A stretch of DNA of 64,000 nt from an uncultured Eubacteriales bacterium (GCA_949284175.1 CASDVE010000001.1:213499-277498); one strand, 5' to 3'. Shown: positions 8,476-17,358, numbered from the stretch's first letter. Numbers and translations are program-made. The notes: generated from the letters alone by a model not told the origin.

Positions 8476-9642
8476 TTATTTAGTTTTACGTTTATTCATC
8501 CTTTCTCTTAGTGCCATAAGACTTTGGTTACTGCTGTTTTCTTGTTTTTTAGTAAGTTTCGGTATTGGTACTGATACTTCTTCACTAAAAATTTCATCTT
8601 CTAAATCATCCAAATCATCCAACACAAGACTACGCCTCTTTTCATTTCTTTTTAATTGTCCTTCTTTAGCAAATCCAGACATTTTTTTGAATAAGGTAAT
8701 TGGATAAGTTAAGCCACTGATTACTACAAGAGTTTCACCAGTATTGAACCCCTCAAATGAATTCATAGGATTTCCAACTAAACCTGCAATATCATTGATT
8801 TTAATGTCATCATCATCGTCCCCCCTATGTAAAATTGCGATATTTCCACAAACTCCATCATCTTCGATAGCAGCAAAAACACTTCCTTCTTTGATAGCTG
8901 ATAAGATATCATCTTTCTCCTGTGTCAGACTTTGTTTTTTATTTCCTTCTTTAAATCTGGACAAGCAAAGAACAAATGCCCCTTTGTCTCTCATCATTTT
9001 TTTCTTTTCAGAGCTATCAAAATTATTCTTATCTCCAACACTGTCATCGGATAAAAAAAGATCTATGCTTTCAACAAGAATTCTGTTCATCCGGTCATAT
9101 CCTCCTCTTTTATCTATATTGGAATTATTATCTACAATGATTGTTGCACCAATCTGTTCTAAACGCATAACATGGATTCCTAGTTGATAGGCATTTGCTT
9201 GTTTTAATATTGCTTCATCTTCATATGGCATACAAATGATAGGCATGATAATTCTGTTTTGGTACCACTCTTTATTATACCCATCCAAATTTTCTTCCAA
9301 ATCTCCTGAAAGAATAGAAATTACAGCTTCCAACAATCCACTGCCAGTAGAACCAGCTCCACTCGCAACAACAAAAACAATTTCCTCATTTATATCCTGA
9401 ATTGCTTGTACAACTTCTAAATTAGAACTCAGACTTTCCATTCCCTTCTTAGTATCTCCTCCAAATCCGTCAAAACCTTTTAACTTTTTTATATTATGTC
9501 TCGGAATCTCTTTTCCAAGATATAATAGATCTTGTTCTGAACCATTAATGAACATTGTATCATAATCTTTTTTCCAAAATTCCTTTGCGATTTTACAACC
9601 ACAGTTTCCAATTCCAATTACTTTTACCTCTTCTTTTAACAT
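8476..9642 (-). CDS. tubZ: TubZ-like tubulin/FtsZ GTPase, type III partition
   Basis: 388 aa. The N-terminus VKVIGIGNCGCKIAKEFW is the first nucleotide loop. The tubulin signature is SGAGSTGSG at ~93-101, with an adjacent T3-like loop around residues 51-65 (FDGFGGDTKKG). MNRILVESIDLFLS matches the H7 region with the polymerisation/hydrolysis segment after it. The basic C-terminal tail (ALRERMNKRKTK) matches TubZ tails that bind TubR-DNA. It would form treadmilling filaments that segregate the phage-plasmid. A PhuZ-type role in positioning DNA during lytic growth is possible, but the adjacent TubR and centromere repeats argue for TubZ. Confidence 0.85.
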   Translation of the reverse strand: MLKEEVKVIGIGNCGCKIAKEFWKKDYDTMFINGSEQDLLYLGKEIPRHNIKKLKGFDGFGGDTKKGMESLSSNLEVVQAIQDINEEIVFVVASGAGSTGSGLLEAVISILSGDLEENLDGYNKEWYQNRIIMPIICMPYEDEAILKQANAYQLGIHVMRLEQIGATIIVDNNSNIDKRGGYDRMNRILVESIDLFLSDDSVGDKNNFDSSEKKKMMRDKGAFVLCLSRFKEGNKKQSLTQEKDDILSAIKEGSVFAAIEDDGVCGNIAILHRGDDDDDIKINDIAGLVGNPMNSFEGFNTGETLVVISGLTYPITLFKKMSGFAKEGQLKRNEKRRSLVLDDLDDLEDEIFSEEVSVPIPKLTKKQENSSNQSLMALRERMNKRKTK

Positions 9643-9658
9643 CGCTTTACTCCTCCTT

Positions 9659-9946
9659 TTATTTTAATGTACCTAATTCTTCTAATCCTTTGTCTGTTAT
9701 ATAGTATGAATGAGCTTTTTCATCTTTTGCCCCATTTTTTATCAACTCATGTTTAATCAAAAAATAAATGTGATTCAAAATAGCACTTCTAGTTATCCCT
9801 AATTCTTTTGTTAAATTCAAGCTATATATTGTTTCAGCACTTACTTTATCTATGCAATGATTTTGTTGCAATAGATATAGAATTAAATAATCAATTTTTG
9901 ATAATTTTAGAGATTCATCTTGTTTATCAAATTCTTTATTCTCCAT
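9659..9946 (-). CDS. tubR: TubR-like winged-helix centromere-binding protein
   Basis: 95 aa, ATG after AAAGGAGAATATAAG. LSKIDYLILYLLQQNH, SLNLTKELGITRSAILNHIY and HSYYITDKGLEELG form a winged helix-turn-helix, as in TubR. It sits immediately upstream of tubZ and downstream of a decameric repeat array, the canonical tubC-tubR-tubZ order. It should bind the repeats and repress its own operon. Confidence 0.8.
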   Translation of the reverse strand: MENKEFDKQDESLKLSKIDYLILYLLQQNHCIDKVSAETIYSLNLTKELGITRSAILNHIYFLIKHELIKNGAKDEKAHSYYITDKGLEELGTLK

Positions 9947-10000
9947 CTTATATTCTCCTTTTAAAAATATTAATAAATAGCAATGAATAGATGTTGTCTA

Positions 10001-10080
10001 ATATAAACAGTTACAGACATATACAAACATATGAAAACAATAACTAACATTTACTGACACATACTAACAGAAATGAACAA
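10001..10080. repeat. tubC: tubC candidate: eight tandem 10-bp repeats
   Basis: Eight consecutive decamers in exact 10-bp register. On the plus strand they read atataaacag, ttacagacat, atacaaacat, atgaaaacaa, taactaacat, ttactgacac, atactaacag and aaatgaacaa (consensus WTACWAACAT). A ten-bp period places each unit on the same helix face, as needed for a TubR superstructure. It lies 55 bp upstream of tubR and probably overlaps the tubRZ promoter. Confidence 0.85.
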
Positions 10081-10091
10081 TTGAAATCAAA

Positions 10092-10123
10092 AAAAGAGAA
10101 GTAAATAAATCTTCTCTTCTTTG
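10092..10123 (-). terminator. Rho-independent terminator
   Basis: On the minus strand AAGAGAAG pairs with CTTCTCTT across a 9-nt loop and is followed by seven T. It ends the DUF2325 transcription unit just before tubC. Confidence 0.8.
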
Positions 10124-10138
10124 TTACTAAATGCTTTA

Positions 10139-10222
10139 TTATTCTTTTAATTTTTTAATTATTTTTTCTATGTCCTCTTGTGGTATCTTCCCTTTATGTC
10201 TTTTATTTCTATTGTTTAACAA
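10139..10222 (-). CDS. Tiny basic ORF overlapping the DUF2325 stop, 27 aa
   Basis: A TTG-started frame, MLNNRNKRHKGKIPQEDIEK, overlaps the previous gene's last codons and ends just before the terminator. It could be translated by coupling. Supported only by position and open frame. Confidence 0.3.
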   Translation of the reverse strand: MLNNRNKRHKGKIPQEDIEKIIKKLKE

Positions 10223-11684
10223 TGTTATAAATCTCTAAAAGAGACAGCTCCACATTAACATTTTTTATATAGCCGACTTTAATGTCCGTTTCTCTTAAAC
10301 TATCAATAATCCCATAATATAATTTATGGGATAAGTAATCTGTAAAAAACAAAACTACATCTGCTCCCTTTAAAATAGAGTCTGGCATAGCATTTACATC
10401 AACCCCAATAAATTTCCAATTAGTTAATTTTTGTTGCATTTTATTAATCCAATTTGGATGACCGCCAATAATAACTCCATTATATTTATTGATAGTATTT
10501 ATAATCTGATCAATGTCAATATCCTCTATTTCAAAATCGTTTTCTGTTTTTTGCTTATAAACAAAATCTCGAAGAGCAACTACTTCCTTTGAATGAGATT
10601 CTTTTTCTTCTAACTGTTTTTTTAATCTGGATATTTCTAATTTTAAATTCTCATTTTCTTTTAACAGAGATTGCTTTTCATTATCTTGTGCCGACTGCAA
10701 CTCTGATTTTTTAGATCTTAAGTTTGAAATTTCTGATGCAAATTCTTTTAATTTGTTTTTCAATATATCTAATTCAACATACATAGTTTCCTTATTATTT
10801 TTGAAATATGTATGTTTAACCTCGTTATATATTTTTAACAACAACTTAATTTGTGTTGCTGCAAACATATAATCTTGGAAGTTTCCGTCAAAACATTTTC
10901 CATCAATGTCTGGAGTAGTGCTTTTCAAAACATATGATGAGATTATTTCTCTAATCTCATTTTTTGATAGCTTTATGTCTCCAAATAACGAGACAGTATT
11001 TAAATTTTCCAAATCGTAAAGAAAAGCATATGGATTATTGTGGGATAATTTAATCCCTGTTACAACATCTTGTAAGTCCTTCGGAACCTCTTTTATTTTG
11101 TGGTCTATAGTTTCCAAAAGTGTTCCTTTAAAATCTTTTGAAGTAAATCGGTTACATTTATTAATACAAAAAGCCCATCGTGGAAGAAAGCCTTCGTTAA
11201 TAAACCTATCAAAATTTTTTACTTTGTCTTCATCAAAAAGCTCTACTGTAAAAAATAGAGCTGCCGATGCATTTCCGTCTAATTCCTCGGAACTCAGTTT
11301 TTCAAAATATGATGATTCCTGTAAATAATAAATATATTCTAACATATCAACATATGTTTTATTTTTGAAGAAAGCATATGTTTTTTTATAGGCTTTTTTT
11401 AATAAGTTAAAAATTTTTTTATCTAGATTTTCATCGTCGAAATTATAAGCATAAGAAATTAATCCTATTGCTTTTCTGTAATACTCTTCATAGATTAATT
11501 TCTTTTCTTGTCCCATTAGAAAATCATAGAATGGACTTTTAATAGCCTCCATATAGTAGGCTTCTTTGTTTTCTTTATATATGCGATCAATATCTTCATG
11601 AATATTTTTATTGATTGCTAATGCCTCCGCATAAAACGGAGTAAAATTTATAGTTTTTTGTTCATCGGTTAAGTAAAATTTCAT
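10209..11684 (-). CDS. Coiled-coil protein with C-terminal DUF2325 domain
   Basis: 491 aa. Residues 1-300 are helical and unrecognised. Residues ~310-380 are a coiled coil (KSELQSAQDNEKQSLLKENE). Residues ~400-491 match DUF2325: GVIIGGHPNWINKMQQKL, GADVVLFFTDYLSHKLYYGI and IKVGYIKNVNVE. DUF2325 proteins occur on plasmids and ICEs with unknown function. Encoded upstream of the partition locus. Confidence 0.65.
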   Translation of the reverse strand: MKFYLTDEQKTINFTPFYAEALAINKNIHEDIDRIYKENKEAYYMEAIKSPFYDFLMGQEKKLIYEEYYRKAIGLISYAYNFDDENLDKKIFNLLKKAYKKTYAFFKNKTYVDMLEYIYYLQESSYFEKLSSEELDGNASAALFFTVELFDEDKVKNFDRFINEGFLPRWAFCINKCNRFTSKDFKGTLLETIDHKIKEVPKDLQDVVTGIKLSHNNPYAFLYDLENLNTVSLFGDIKLSKNEIREIISSYVLKSTTPDIDGKCFDGNFQDYMFAATQIKLLLKIYNEVKHTYFKNNKETMYVELDILKNKLKEFASEISNLRSKKSELQSAQDNEKQSLLKENENLKLEISRLKKQLEEKESHSKEVVALRDFVYKQKTENDFEIEDIDIDQIINTINKYNGVIIGGHPNWINKMQQKLTNWKFIGVDVNAMPDSILKGADVVLFFTDYLSHKLYYGIIDSLRETDIKVGYIKNVNVELSLLEIYNIVKQ

Positions 11685-11710
11685 ATTTCTTTCACAGTTC
11701 CTCCTACTTA

Positions 11711-12457
11711 CTATTTAATATCATCATTATATCGATAACCCATAAACGAAGCACCACGACTGTTAAGATCTCCTAATCCTACTGCTAATGCCATATAGGC
11801 AATTTCTTGTGCTTGTTTATTATTGGAAATTCGTAATTCAAACTTGTCTCCTGGTAATGTAATATTTTTGTAAGTAAACGGAACAATCCATTTACTTTTT
11901 AGCATAATTCCATCCCAAATTGGTAAACTTTCATCAGGTTCTTTTCCTGTAAAATTCCGATACTTCTTCCATAAATTCTTCTTTAACTGTTCCTCATATT
12001 CTTCAAATGACAAACATTCTCTCCAATAACAATGTTCTTGTGTTTTTACAATCACTGGCGTTATGGTATATAGTGTTTTTAAAGGTTTACAAGGAATTGT
12101 TTTAAAACTAGATTGCACCCCAATAAAATCGTTTGTAGTATGTCGTACAAAACTTTTAGATAAATATTGTGCCAACTGTTTATCTAAAGCGCGAACCCTA
12201 AAGGAATATACCTTATTTTCTTTATAATGCCCATCCTTTTCCATTGGATAAAGAAGATCTAACGTATATCCTTTTAATTTATTTTCTCCATGAAAACATT
12301 CATATTCAGGATTTTTTACTAAAATGCTGTCAATGAAGTATACTAGATTTCTTCTAAGCGTCTTTATTTCTATCTCTTTTAATAAAGCAACTTTTGTTGT
12401 AACTTCATAGACAATCATTTTAGTCTTCTTTTTTTCATTTGTATTATTTACATTCAT
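11711..12457 (-). CDS. Orphan Cas6-like CRISPR RNA endoribonuclease
   Basis: 248 aa. The C-terminal block GDKFELRISNNKQAQEIAYM followed by GLGDLNSRGASFMGYRYN (~227-245) is the glycine-rich loop and final strands of Cas6/RAMP proteins. An upstream segment, YSFRVRALDKQLAQYLSKSF, matches the first ferredoxin-like half. Cas6 cleaves pre-crRNA repeats. No type I or III cas genes are nearby, and the only array in the window is at 62.8-63.1 kb. No general-base His can be assigned confidently. It could be an unrelated RAMP-fold protein. Confidence 0.65.
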   Translation of the reverse strand: MNVNNTNEKKKTKMIVYEVTTKVALLKEIEIKTLRRNLVYFIDSILVKNPEYECFHGENKLKGYTLDLLYPMEKDGHYKENKVYSFRVRALDKQLAQYLSKSFVRHTTNDFIGVQSSFKTIPCKPLKTLYTITPVIVKTQEHCYWRECLSFEEYEEQLKKNLWKKYRNFTGKEPDESLPIWDGIMLKSKWIVPFTYKNITLPGDKFELRISNNKQAQEIAYMALAVGLGDLNSRGASFMGYRYNDDIK

Positions 12458-12468
12458 AATTTTCCTCT

Positions 12469-12990
12469 CTATTTATATTCTTTCAACCATACTTCTGCAT
12501 TGCTTACAATATTTTCTATACTTTTTAAGCTTGCTCTTTCCTCAATCCAAAATTTACTTGAATTGATAGAAAGAATCTTGTTTGCTGCTTCTTCCATATC
12601 GTCTACCTTTTTATTACGAGATAGACGATTCTCTTCTTTATGAGCACTGTTAGCCCATTCTTTCTTTTGAACTAAACACTCTTCCACATATTCCAGCGTA
12701 TTTATACGAATTGTGGTAGCCCAAGCAATTTGTTTCTCACTTCCTGTTAATGGAGGAAGATTTCTTTTTTGACTTTTTTCTTGTGCCTCTCTATTTTCTT
12801 TTTCAATCTTCTCATTTCTTTCTTTTTCATAGCATATTGGACATAACTCTTTTTCCAGTTGTGCAATACGCCACTCTTGCCAGCCATCGAAATAATTTCT
12901 TTTCATTTTCCCATGAAAATTCTTCATTGGTGGCTTAATTTCCGTTTCTACCGAGTGTCCACATCTATGTGTAATTATTTCTTTTGACAT
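12469..12990 (-). CDS. Phage/ICE protein with N-terminal zinc site
   Basis: 173 aa. MSKEIITHRCGHSVETE and LCPICYEKERNEK supply a Cys/His zinc site. The segment LPPLTGSEKQIAWATTIR is a conserved block of a hypothetical family in Firmicute phages and ICEs. The C-terminal half is helical. Role unknown. Confidence 0.65.
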   Translation of the reverse strand: MSKEIITHRCGHSVETEIKPPMKNFHGKMKRNYFDGWQEWRIAQLEKELCPICYEKERNEKIEKENREAQEKSQKRNLPPLTGSEKQIAWATTIRINTLEYVEECLVQKKEWANSAHKEENRLSRNKKVDDMEEAANKILSINSSKFWIEERASLKSIENIVSNAEVWLKEYK

Positions 12991-13026
12991 AAAACCACTC
13001 CTTGTTTTATAATATGAGATTATTTA

Positions 13027-13539
13027 TTATCTAAATTTTGTGTTTGCTATTGAGAATTTCAATAGCTGTTTAGAAGAATATGAAGCCATAATACTAGCAA
13101 AGTTTTTGTTAAATATTTCCTTGTTAAACTCCTTGCTCAACTGGTCTTCCATACATTTTTTTAATTCTCTACTGAATCTAGTATTAAATGAAATCAATCT
13201 CATAGCTTTAATAATTCCCGTAGTTGCTTCTGTCAAAATAATTTGAAACGGATATCCAGTACCCTCTTCAACATTTTCAACTGGTTTAAAGCTGCTATTG
13301 TTTGCCACAAAAGAAGCATCACTCACTTCAAACCCTTCAATTTTTGTGACAAAAAAGACAATATCTTTTAAGTAAACTAAATCTATTGATATTGATCCGT
13401 TTTTACAACCTTCAATTTCTTTTTCGGTTAAGTGATCCAGTGTCATAAATAACGTAAGACCACTTTCATCAGCTTGAATAAACATACCCTCTCTTTCAAC
13501 AGGGTTCTTTTTACCTACTGCAAATTCAATCATATCCAT
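13027..13539 (-). CDS. Hypothetical protein, 170 aa
   Basis: MDMIEFAVGKKNPVEREGMF... is a beta-rich N-terminal half followed by a helical C-terminal half (MRLISFNTRFSRELKKCMED). It resembles small proteins of mobile elements, but I cannot name the family. Good ribosome site (AAGGAGAAGATATA). Confidence 0.6.
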   Translation of the reverse strand: MDMIEFAVGKKNPVEREGMFIQADESGLTLFMTLDHLTEKEIEGCKNGSISIDLVYLKDIVFFVTKIEGFEVSDASFVANNSSFKPVENVEEGTGYPFQIILTEATTGIIKAMRLISFNTRFSRELKKCMEDQLSKEFNKEIFNKNFASIMASYSSKQLLKFSIANTKFR

Positions 13540-13616
13540 TATATCTTCTCCTTTATATGGCTAATTTTATTATATCTTAACAATTATAATAACTATTTGT
13601 CAAACTTTAACAACAT

Positions 13617-14387
13617 TTACAGCCTTATTCTTGAATTTGCATATTTCCCATATTTCCTTATAATTTCCATACAAATTAATTCTTGTTTATTTAAAGGTCT
13701 TACTTCACACCATCCTTCTTTTTCACTATAGATTTCCCAAACTAGAGTTCCATCATTTTTCTTAGAAACAATCCCACCCTCTTCGGCTCCTTCTATAACT
13801 GAATAAGATGGATTTATAACCCTTCCAAAATCGAATACATTTCTTTCGCTGAATTGAAGTGTTTGCTCATCTATGATGAAAGTGTGTGTATAGCATTTTG
13901 TCCACCCACCTTCATCTTGAATGTCATCTGAATCAATATTCCAAGACGAAACCTTCTTCAACAACTCTTGTTTCTCTTTTTCTCTTTTTAATTTTTCTTG
14001 TCTTTGTTGTTGTCTTCTCACTTCCTCTTCTTCACGTTCTGTTTTTCTCTTTTCTTCAAGCTCTTTTTCACGTTTTAATTGCACAGTCATATAGTTGTCC
14101 CATTCTTCATTTGAAAGAAACCATACTAAGCTACTTACACTGCCTAGTTCACCATCTGCTTCTCTTTCTGGAGATTCAGCACGGATCAAATCTATATAAT
14201 CACCAAGTGGTTTTACTCCAATGTCTCTAAACCACTCTCTATATTTAGTTTTTTCTTTCTCTGTAAATCTCCTAACAACAGATAAATAATTGCTGTTGGG
14301 GAATATTGCTACAAAAGCCAAGTATGTTCCATTTTCGCCCCTTTTTGCCATTTCAATTAATTCTTTTTGCTTTTCTGATAACTTCAT
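13617..14387 (-). CDS. Hypothetical protein with charged central helix, 256 aa
   Basis: Residues ~105-145 are a single charged helix (REEEEVRRQQQRQEKLKREK). The flanking domains are unrecognised. No membrane segment or catalytic motif visible. Confidence 0.6.
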   Translation of the reverse strand: MKLSEKQKELIEMAKRGENGTYLAFVAIFPNSNYLSVVRRFTEKEKTKYREWFRDIGVKPLGDYIDLIRAESPEREADGELGSVSSLVWFLSNEEWDNYMTVQLKREKELEEKRKTEREEEEVRRQQQRQEKLKREKEKQELLKKVSSWNIDSDDIQDEGGWTKCYTHTFIIDEQTLQFSERNVFDFGRVINPSYSVIEGAEEGGIVSKKNDGTLVWEIYSEKEGWCEVRPLNKQELICMEIIRKYGKYANSRIRL

Positions 14388-14409
14388 TATTTTTTCCTTT
14401 CTTTTTTAT

Positions 14410-15012
14410 TTATAAAGAATTTTTCTTATTTTCTAATTGTTGCTCAATATCTCTTATCCTATTTATAATCCTCTCTTTTTCCTTCTCTAATTCTTCTTTT
14501 TCTTTAATCAAATCTTCTTGACTTAGCCCAACTGACGTGCTAGAGAGCAATTCCAACCCACTTTTATCTTCTATTTTATCATAGATAACTTTAGGAAAAT
14601 GTTTTACATTTAGAACAGTTCCCTCTTCTGGATCGATCTGTGGATACTTAGCACTACCTCCTCTTCCTGGAAATCCACCTTTAATAACGATTACACCGTC
14701 TTCCAATCTTACAGCACCATCTCTACGCTGTCTTGAGCAAATTGGCAATGTTCCAATCCAAAGCGTTTGTGGGCTTCCAATTTCATCCAAATGTACATTA
14801 AGCTCTACTTCCTCTTCAATGCCATTACCTTTTTCTCCATATATATTTAACAATACGCCCTCTACAACCTCTTTATTTTCTAATTTAAATTTCCAATATG
14901 GGAATTCCCATTTGCCCCCTATTTCCTTTGCTTTTTTTACAAATATAGCATTATATGGAGAGTTCACTTTAATAAATTCATTTTCGATTAATACTTCAAC
15001 TTTTTTTGTCAT
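14410..15012 (-). CDS. Hypothetical protein with C-terminal coiled coil, 200 aa
   Basis: Start at the ATG at 15012 (MTKKVEVLIENEFIKV), because AAGGAGG is 8-9 nt upstream. The frame is open to 15042. The N-terminal 60 residues (NAIFVKKAKEIGGKWEFPYW) resemble the DNA/nucleotide-binding repeat seen in some phage proteins. The C-terminus is a coiled coil (KEKEELEKEKERIINRIRDI). Function unknown. Confidence 0.6.
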   Translation of the reverse strand: MTKKVEVLIENEFIKVNSPYNAIFVKKAKEIGGKWEFPYWKFKLENKEVVEGVLLNIYGEKGNGIEEEVELNVHLDEIGSPQTLWIGTLPICSRQRRDGAVRLEDGVIVIKGGFPGRGGSAKYPQIDPEEGTVLNVKHFPKVIYDKIEDKSGLELLSSTSVGLSQEDLIKEKEELEKEKERIINRIRDIEQQLENKKNSL

Positions 15013-15028
15013 TTTGAAAACCTCCTTA

Positions 15029-15245
15029 TCATATGATATCATAATTTGTATTTCTTTTGCTCTTTTTTTTAAGTAATTCTACTGCTTCTGATTGTTTTCC
15101 TGGGGAAACTGGTAGGATTACTGCTTTACCAATTCCTTTGTCATCTAATAATGGGAAAATAAAAATTGGTGAAATTGAATAATTTTTGTTGATTATAATG
15201 CTGGCAACATCTATTATACTGAGGTTGCATCCATTGTTCTCTCAT
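15029..15245 (-). pseudogene. Frameshifted small gene
   Basis: ATG at 15245 with GGGAGTG upstream begins MREQWMQPQY. That frame then runs into non-protein-like sequence ending at 15141. A neighbouring frame reads LSIIDVASIIINKNYSISP, IFIFPLLDDKGIGKAVILPV and SPGKQSEAVELLKKKSKR up to a TGA at 15029. Joining the two at about 15210 gives one plausible ~70-aa protein. So a single-base indel (real, sequencing error or programmed) splits it. Confidence 0.55.
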
Positions 15246-15306
15246 ACAAACACTCCCTTCTATATTAAAAATAGGATATATACTAAATATTTGGTACATA
15301 TCCATG

Positions 15307-15335
15307 TTGATTTTTTTATAAAAATATGTTACAAT
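15307..15335 (+). promoter_or_regulatory. Sigma-A promoter for an isolated plus-strand RNA
   Basis: TTGATT (15307-15312), a 17-nt spacer and TACAAT (15330-15335). A perfect palindrome follows from about +2: CAATATAAAT-AAT-ATTTATATTG at 15344-15366, either an operator or a 5' RNA hairpin. It points opposite to all flanking genes. Confidence 0.65.
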
Positions 15336-15341
15336 CAATCT

Positions 15342-15472
15342 GTCAATATAAATAATATTTATATTGTGGATTGAAAATAATATTAAAATAGGATTTATGG
15401 TAATTATTATACCAAACAGAAAAAGATGGGGACATTGTTCTTCATCTTTTTCTGTTTGCTTTTTTATTTTTT
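15342..15472 (+). ncRNA. Candidate small RNA, about 130 nt
   Basis: The stretch between the plus-strand promoter and a strong plus-strand terminator carries no ORF. The terminator is a 15-bp perfect stem, AAACAGAAAAAGATG/CATCTTTTTCTGTTT (15414-15457), followed by GC and a T-rich tail. The transcript would begin with the palindromic hairpin. It could be an antisense or plasmid-copy control RNA. No family recognised. Confidence 0.55.
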
Positions 15473-15809
15473 AAAGTATTAAATCTTCTACGCTAATAAT
15501 TTTAAAGTTAAGTCCTTCTCTTAGATCTTCGCATCTAAATATAATTTCAATTTTGATTTTTAGTTGCGGTTTTGATTTTTCTTCTAATGGGTTATAGTAA
15601 AGTGTTAGTTCTCCAGTTTCGATCCATTCGACAAACTCTTCAAATTCTTGTATGTTACTGATAGTAAAATATCCAAGTGATTCCATTTTTTTATCAAGTG
15701 TCATAATGTCGAATTCATTATCAATCAATTCTTTTCGAACAGATTGTACGAATTCTTTTCTTTCGTTTGAAACTTTTTCTTCTATTTTTTTCGTTTGTCT
15801 TTTATTCAT
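15471..15809 (-). CDS. Hypothetical protein, 112 aa
   Basis: MNKRQTKKIEEKVSNERKEF... has a basic N-terminus and an acidic middle. No motif recognised. It ends against the terminator of the plus-strand RNA, so the two transcripts converge. Confidence 0.55.
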   Translation of the reverse strand: MNKRQTKKIEEKVSNERKEFVQSVRKELIDNEFDIMTLDKKMESLGYFTISNIQEFEEFVEWIETGELTLYYNPLEEKSKPQLKIKIEIIFRCEDLREGLNFKIISVEDLIL

Positions 15810-15893
15810 ATCTTTTACCTCTTCTTTTTATTTGTTTTTATTATATCATGAGTGACTATACAACCAAAGAACCATTTGATTGCATCTTATGTA

Positions 15894-16211
15894 TTAAATT
15901 TTTTTAATGTATTCATCATTTTCTTCTTCTTGATCATCTCTGTCCTCGAAATTGAGCATTATATAATCGTATAATATACCATATGAGGATTTTGATATAG
16001 AGTCTCGTGTGACTTGATGCCATCTTTTTTTATCATTCCATTTGAGGATTGAATAATAATCCTCATTTCCTTCTTCATTCAACAAAATGTTGACACGAAG
16101 AGTTTCCTCTTCCTCTACATTGGAAATATCTATTGTCAGACGAGATGGAGTCTTGTCTATTCTAAGACACTCCATCTCTAATAGTTTTAATAGAAATTCT
16201 GATCTGGTCAT
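15894..16211 (-). CDS. Hypothetical protein, 105 aa
   Basis: MTRSEFLLKLLEMECLRIDK... with an acidic C-terminus (FEDRDDQEEENDEY). Predicted alpha/beta. No family recognised. Ribosome site AAAGGAGAAAAACA precedes the ATG. Confidence 0.6.
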   Translation of the reverse strand: MTRSEFLLKLLEMECLRIDKTPSRLTIDISNVEEEETLRVNILLNEEGNEDYYSILKWNDKKRWHQVTRDSISKSSYGILYDYIMLNFEDRDDQEEENDEYIKKI

Positions 16212-16239
16212 TGTTTTTCTCCTTTATTTTTATTTCCAT

Positions 16240-17325
16240 TTATACTATATGCCAATATGGTTCATATCCAATGTCATCTAATTCCATAGGGCTAGATGAA
16301 TCTAAATGTGAAGATTTATCTTTCCCTTGCATATAACTTACTATTTTATTCAATAATTCATATGCTGATGAACAATTGTGTTTATTCATTGGAATCGTAA
16401 TTGGATCATATTTTATTTTTTCAAAATATGATCCATTATAGATATGGTTTAAGGCATCCTCTCTTGGGATACTGAATGGTTCAAGTTCCCATCCATCCTT
16501 ATTATAGTTCCATTTTAACATAATTCCAAGTTTATCATAAATATGATCCCACTCTTTACCATATCTAATATATGAAAATTTTAATCCATCAAATGAACAA
16601 AAATCATATCCCATAAATAGTTCATTTTCAAGGTATATCTTATGAGCATACAAACCAATTGTATCCCCAATCATATTTGAAAAATATATTATTAATTTAT
16701 TATCATCATATAATATTTTTTCGAAAAATTTATCCCAGAGCAAATTATTGCCTGTGTCACCATCAAATTTAGGATTAAACTTAAAATCTAAATCACTAGT
16801 ACTACCTTCATATTCTTCTTGCCAAGCAAACATTTCATCATTTACATCATCTTCTTCTCCTGGTATAGGAAATGTTCTCTTAACATCTTCCTCAACTTCA
16901 GGATCTGTTGAATTAATATTGATAAATGTTTTTCTTGTATCGTTATTGTAATTGTATTGGACATTGTATACAAGTTGAAATGTTTCAATATCATAAATAA
17001 CATCATTATAAGCAAATAGCTCTGGATCAATATCCACGCTTTTGACATAAGGAGGTTTTCTAAAAATATCTCTAAAAAATTCTATATCATCTAATGACAT
17101 AGAATTTGCTTTTGATTTATACGGTTTCTCTATACAAACAGGTATATAATACCAATAATTTTTATACTTATACATTGGATATGTGTTAATAATTATATAA
17201 TTATCTTTTTTTTCTGCTATTCTCAGGAAATTAAAATCAGTTTCTTCTTCATACTGATCTCTTATAACTCCTAAGAAAAATTTATTAGATGTGACTGTTG
17301 TTTTAAATACTGTTGTACTACTCAT
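16240..17325 (-). CDS. Hypothetical acidic protein, 361 aa
   Basis: Rich in Tyr, Asp and Asn (NVQYNYNNDTRKTFININST), with no signal peptide, membrane helix or catalytic motif. Good ribosome site (GAAGGAGAAACGAAT). First gene of a short unit closed upstream by the hairpin at 17.37 kb. Unrecognised. Confidence 0.6.
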   Translation of the reverse strand: MSSTTVFKTTVTSNKFFLGVIRDQYEEETDFNFLRIAEKKDNYIIINTYPMYKYKNYWYYIPVCIEKPYKSKANSMSLDDIEFFRDIFRKPPYVKSVDIDPELFAYNDVIYDIETFQLVYNVQYNYNNDTRKTFININSTDPEVEEDVKRTFPIPGEEDDVNDEMFAWQEEYEGSTSDLDFKFNPKFDGDTGNNLLWDKFFEKILYDDNKLIIYFSNMIGDTIGLYAHKIYLENELFMGYDFCSFDGLKFSYIRYGKEWDHIYDKLGIMLKWNYNKDGWELEPFSIPREDALNHIYNGSYFEKIKYDPITIPMNKHNCSSAYELLNKIVSYMQGKDKSSHLDSSSPMELDDIGYEPYWHIV

Positions 17326-17358
17326 ATTCGTTTCTCCTTCTCTTAATTATTTATTAAC

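Noticed and set aside
8476..9642. PhuZ spindle tubulin of a jumbo phage
   Set aside because: Adjacent TubR-like gene and decameric centromere repeats indicate a partition TubZ. No nucleus-shell gene is visible.
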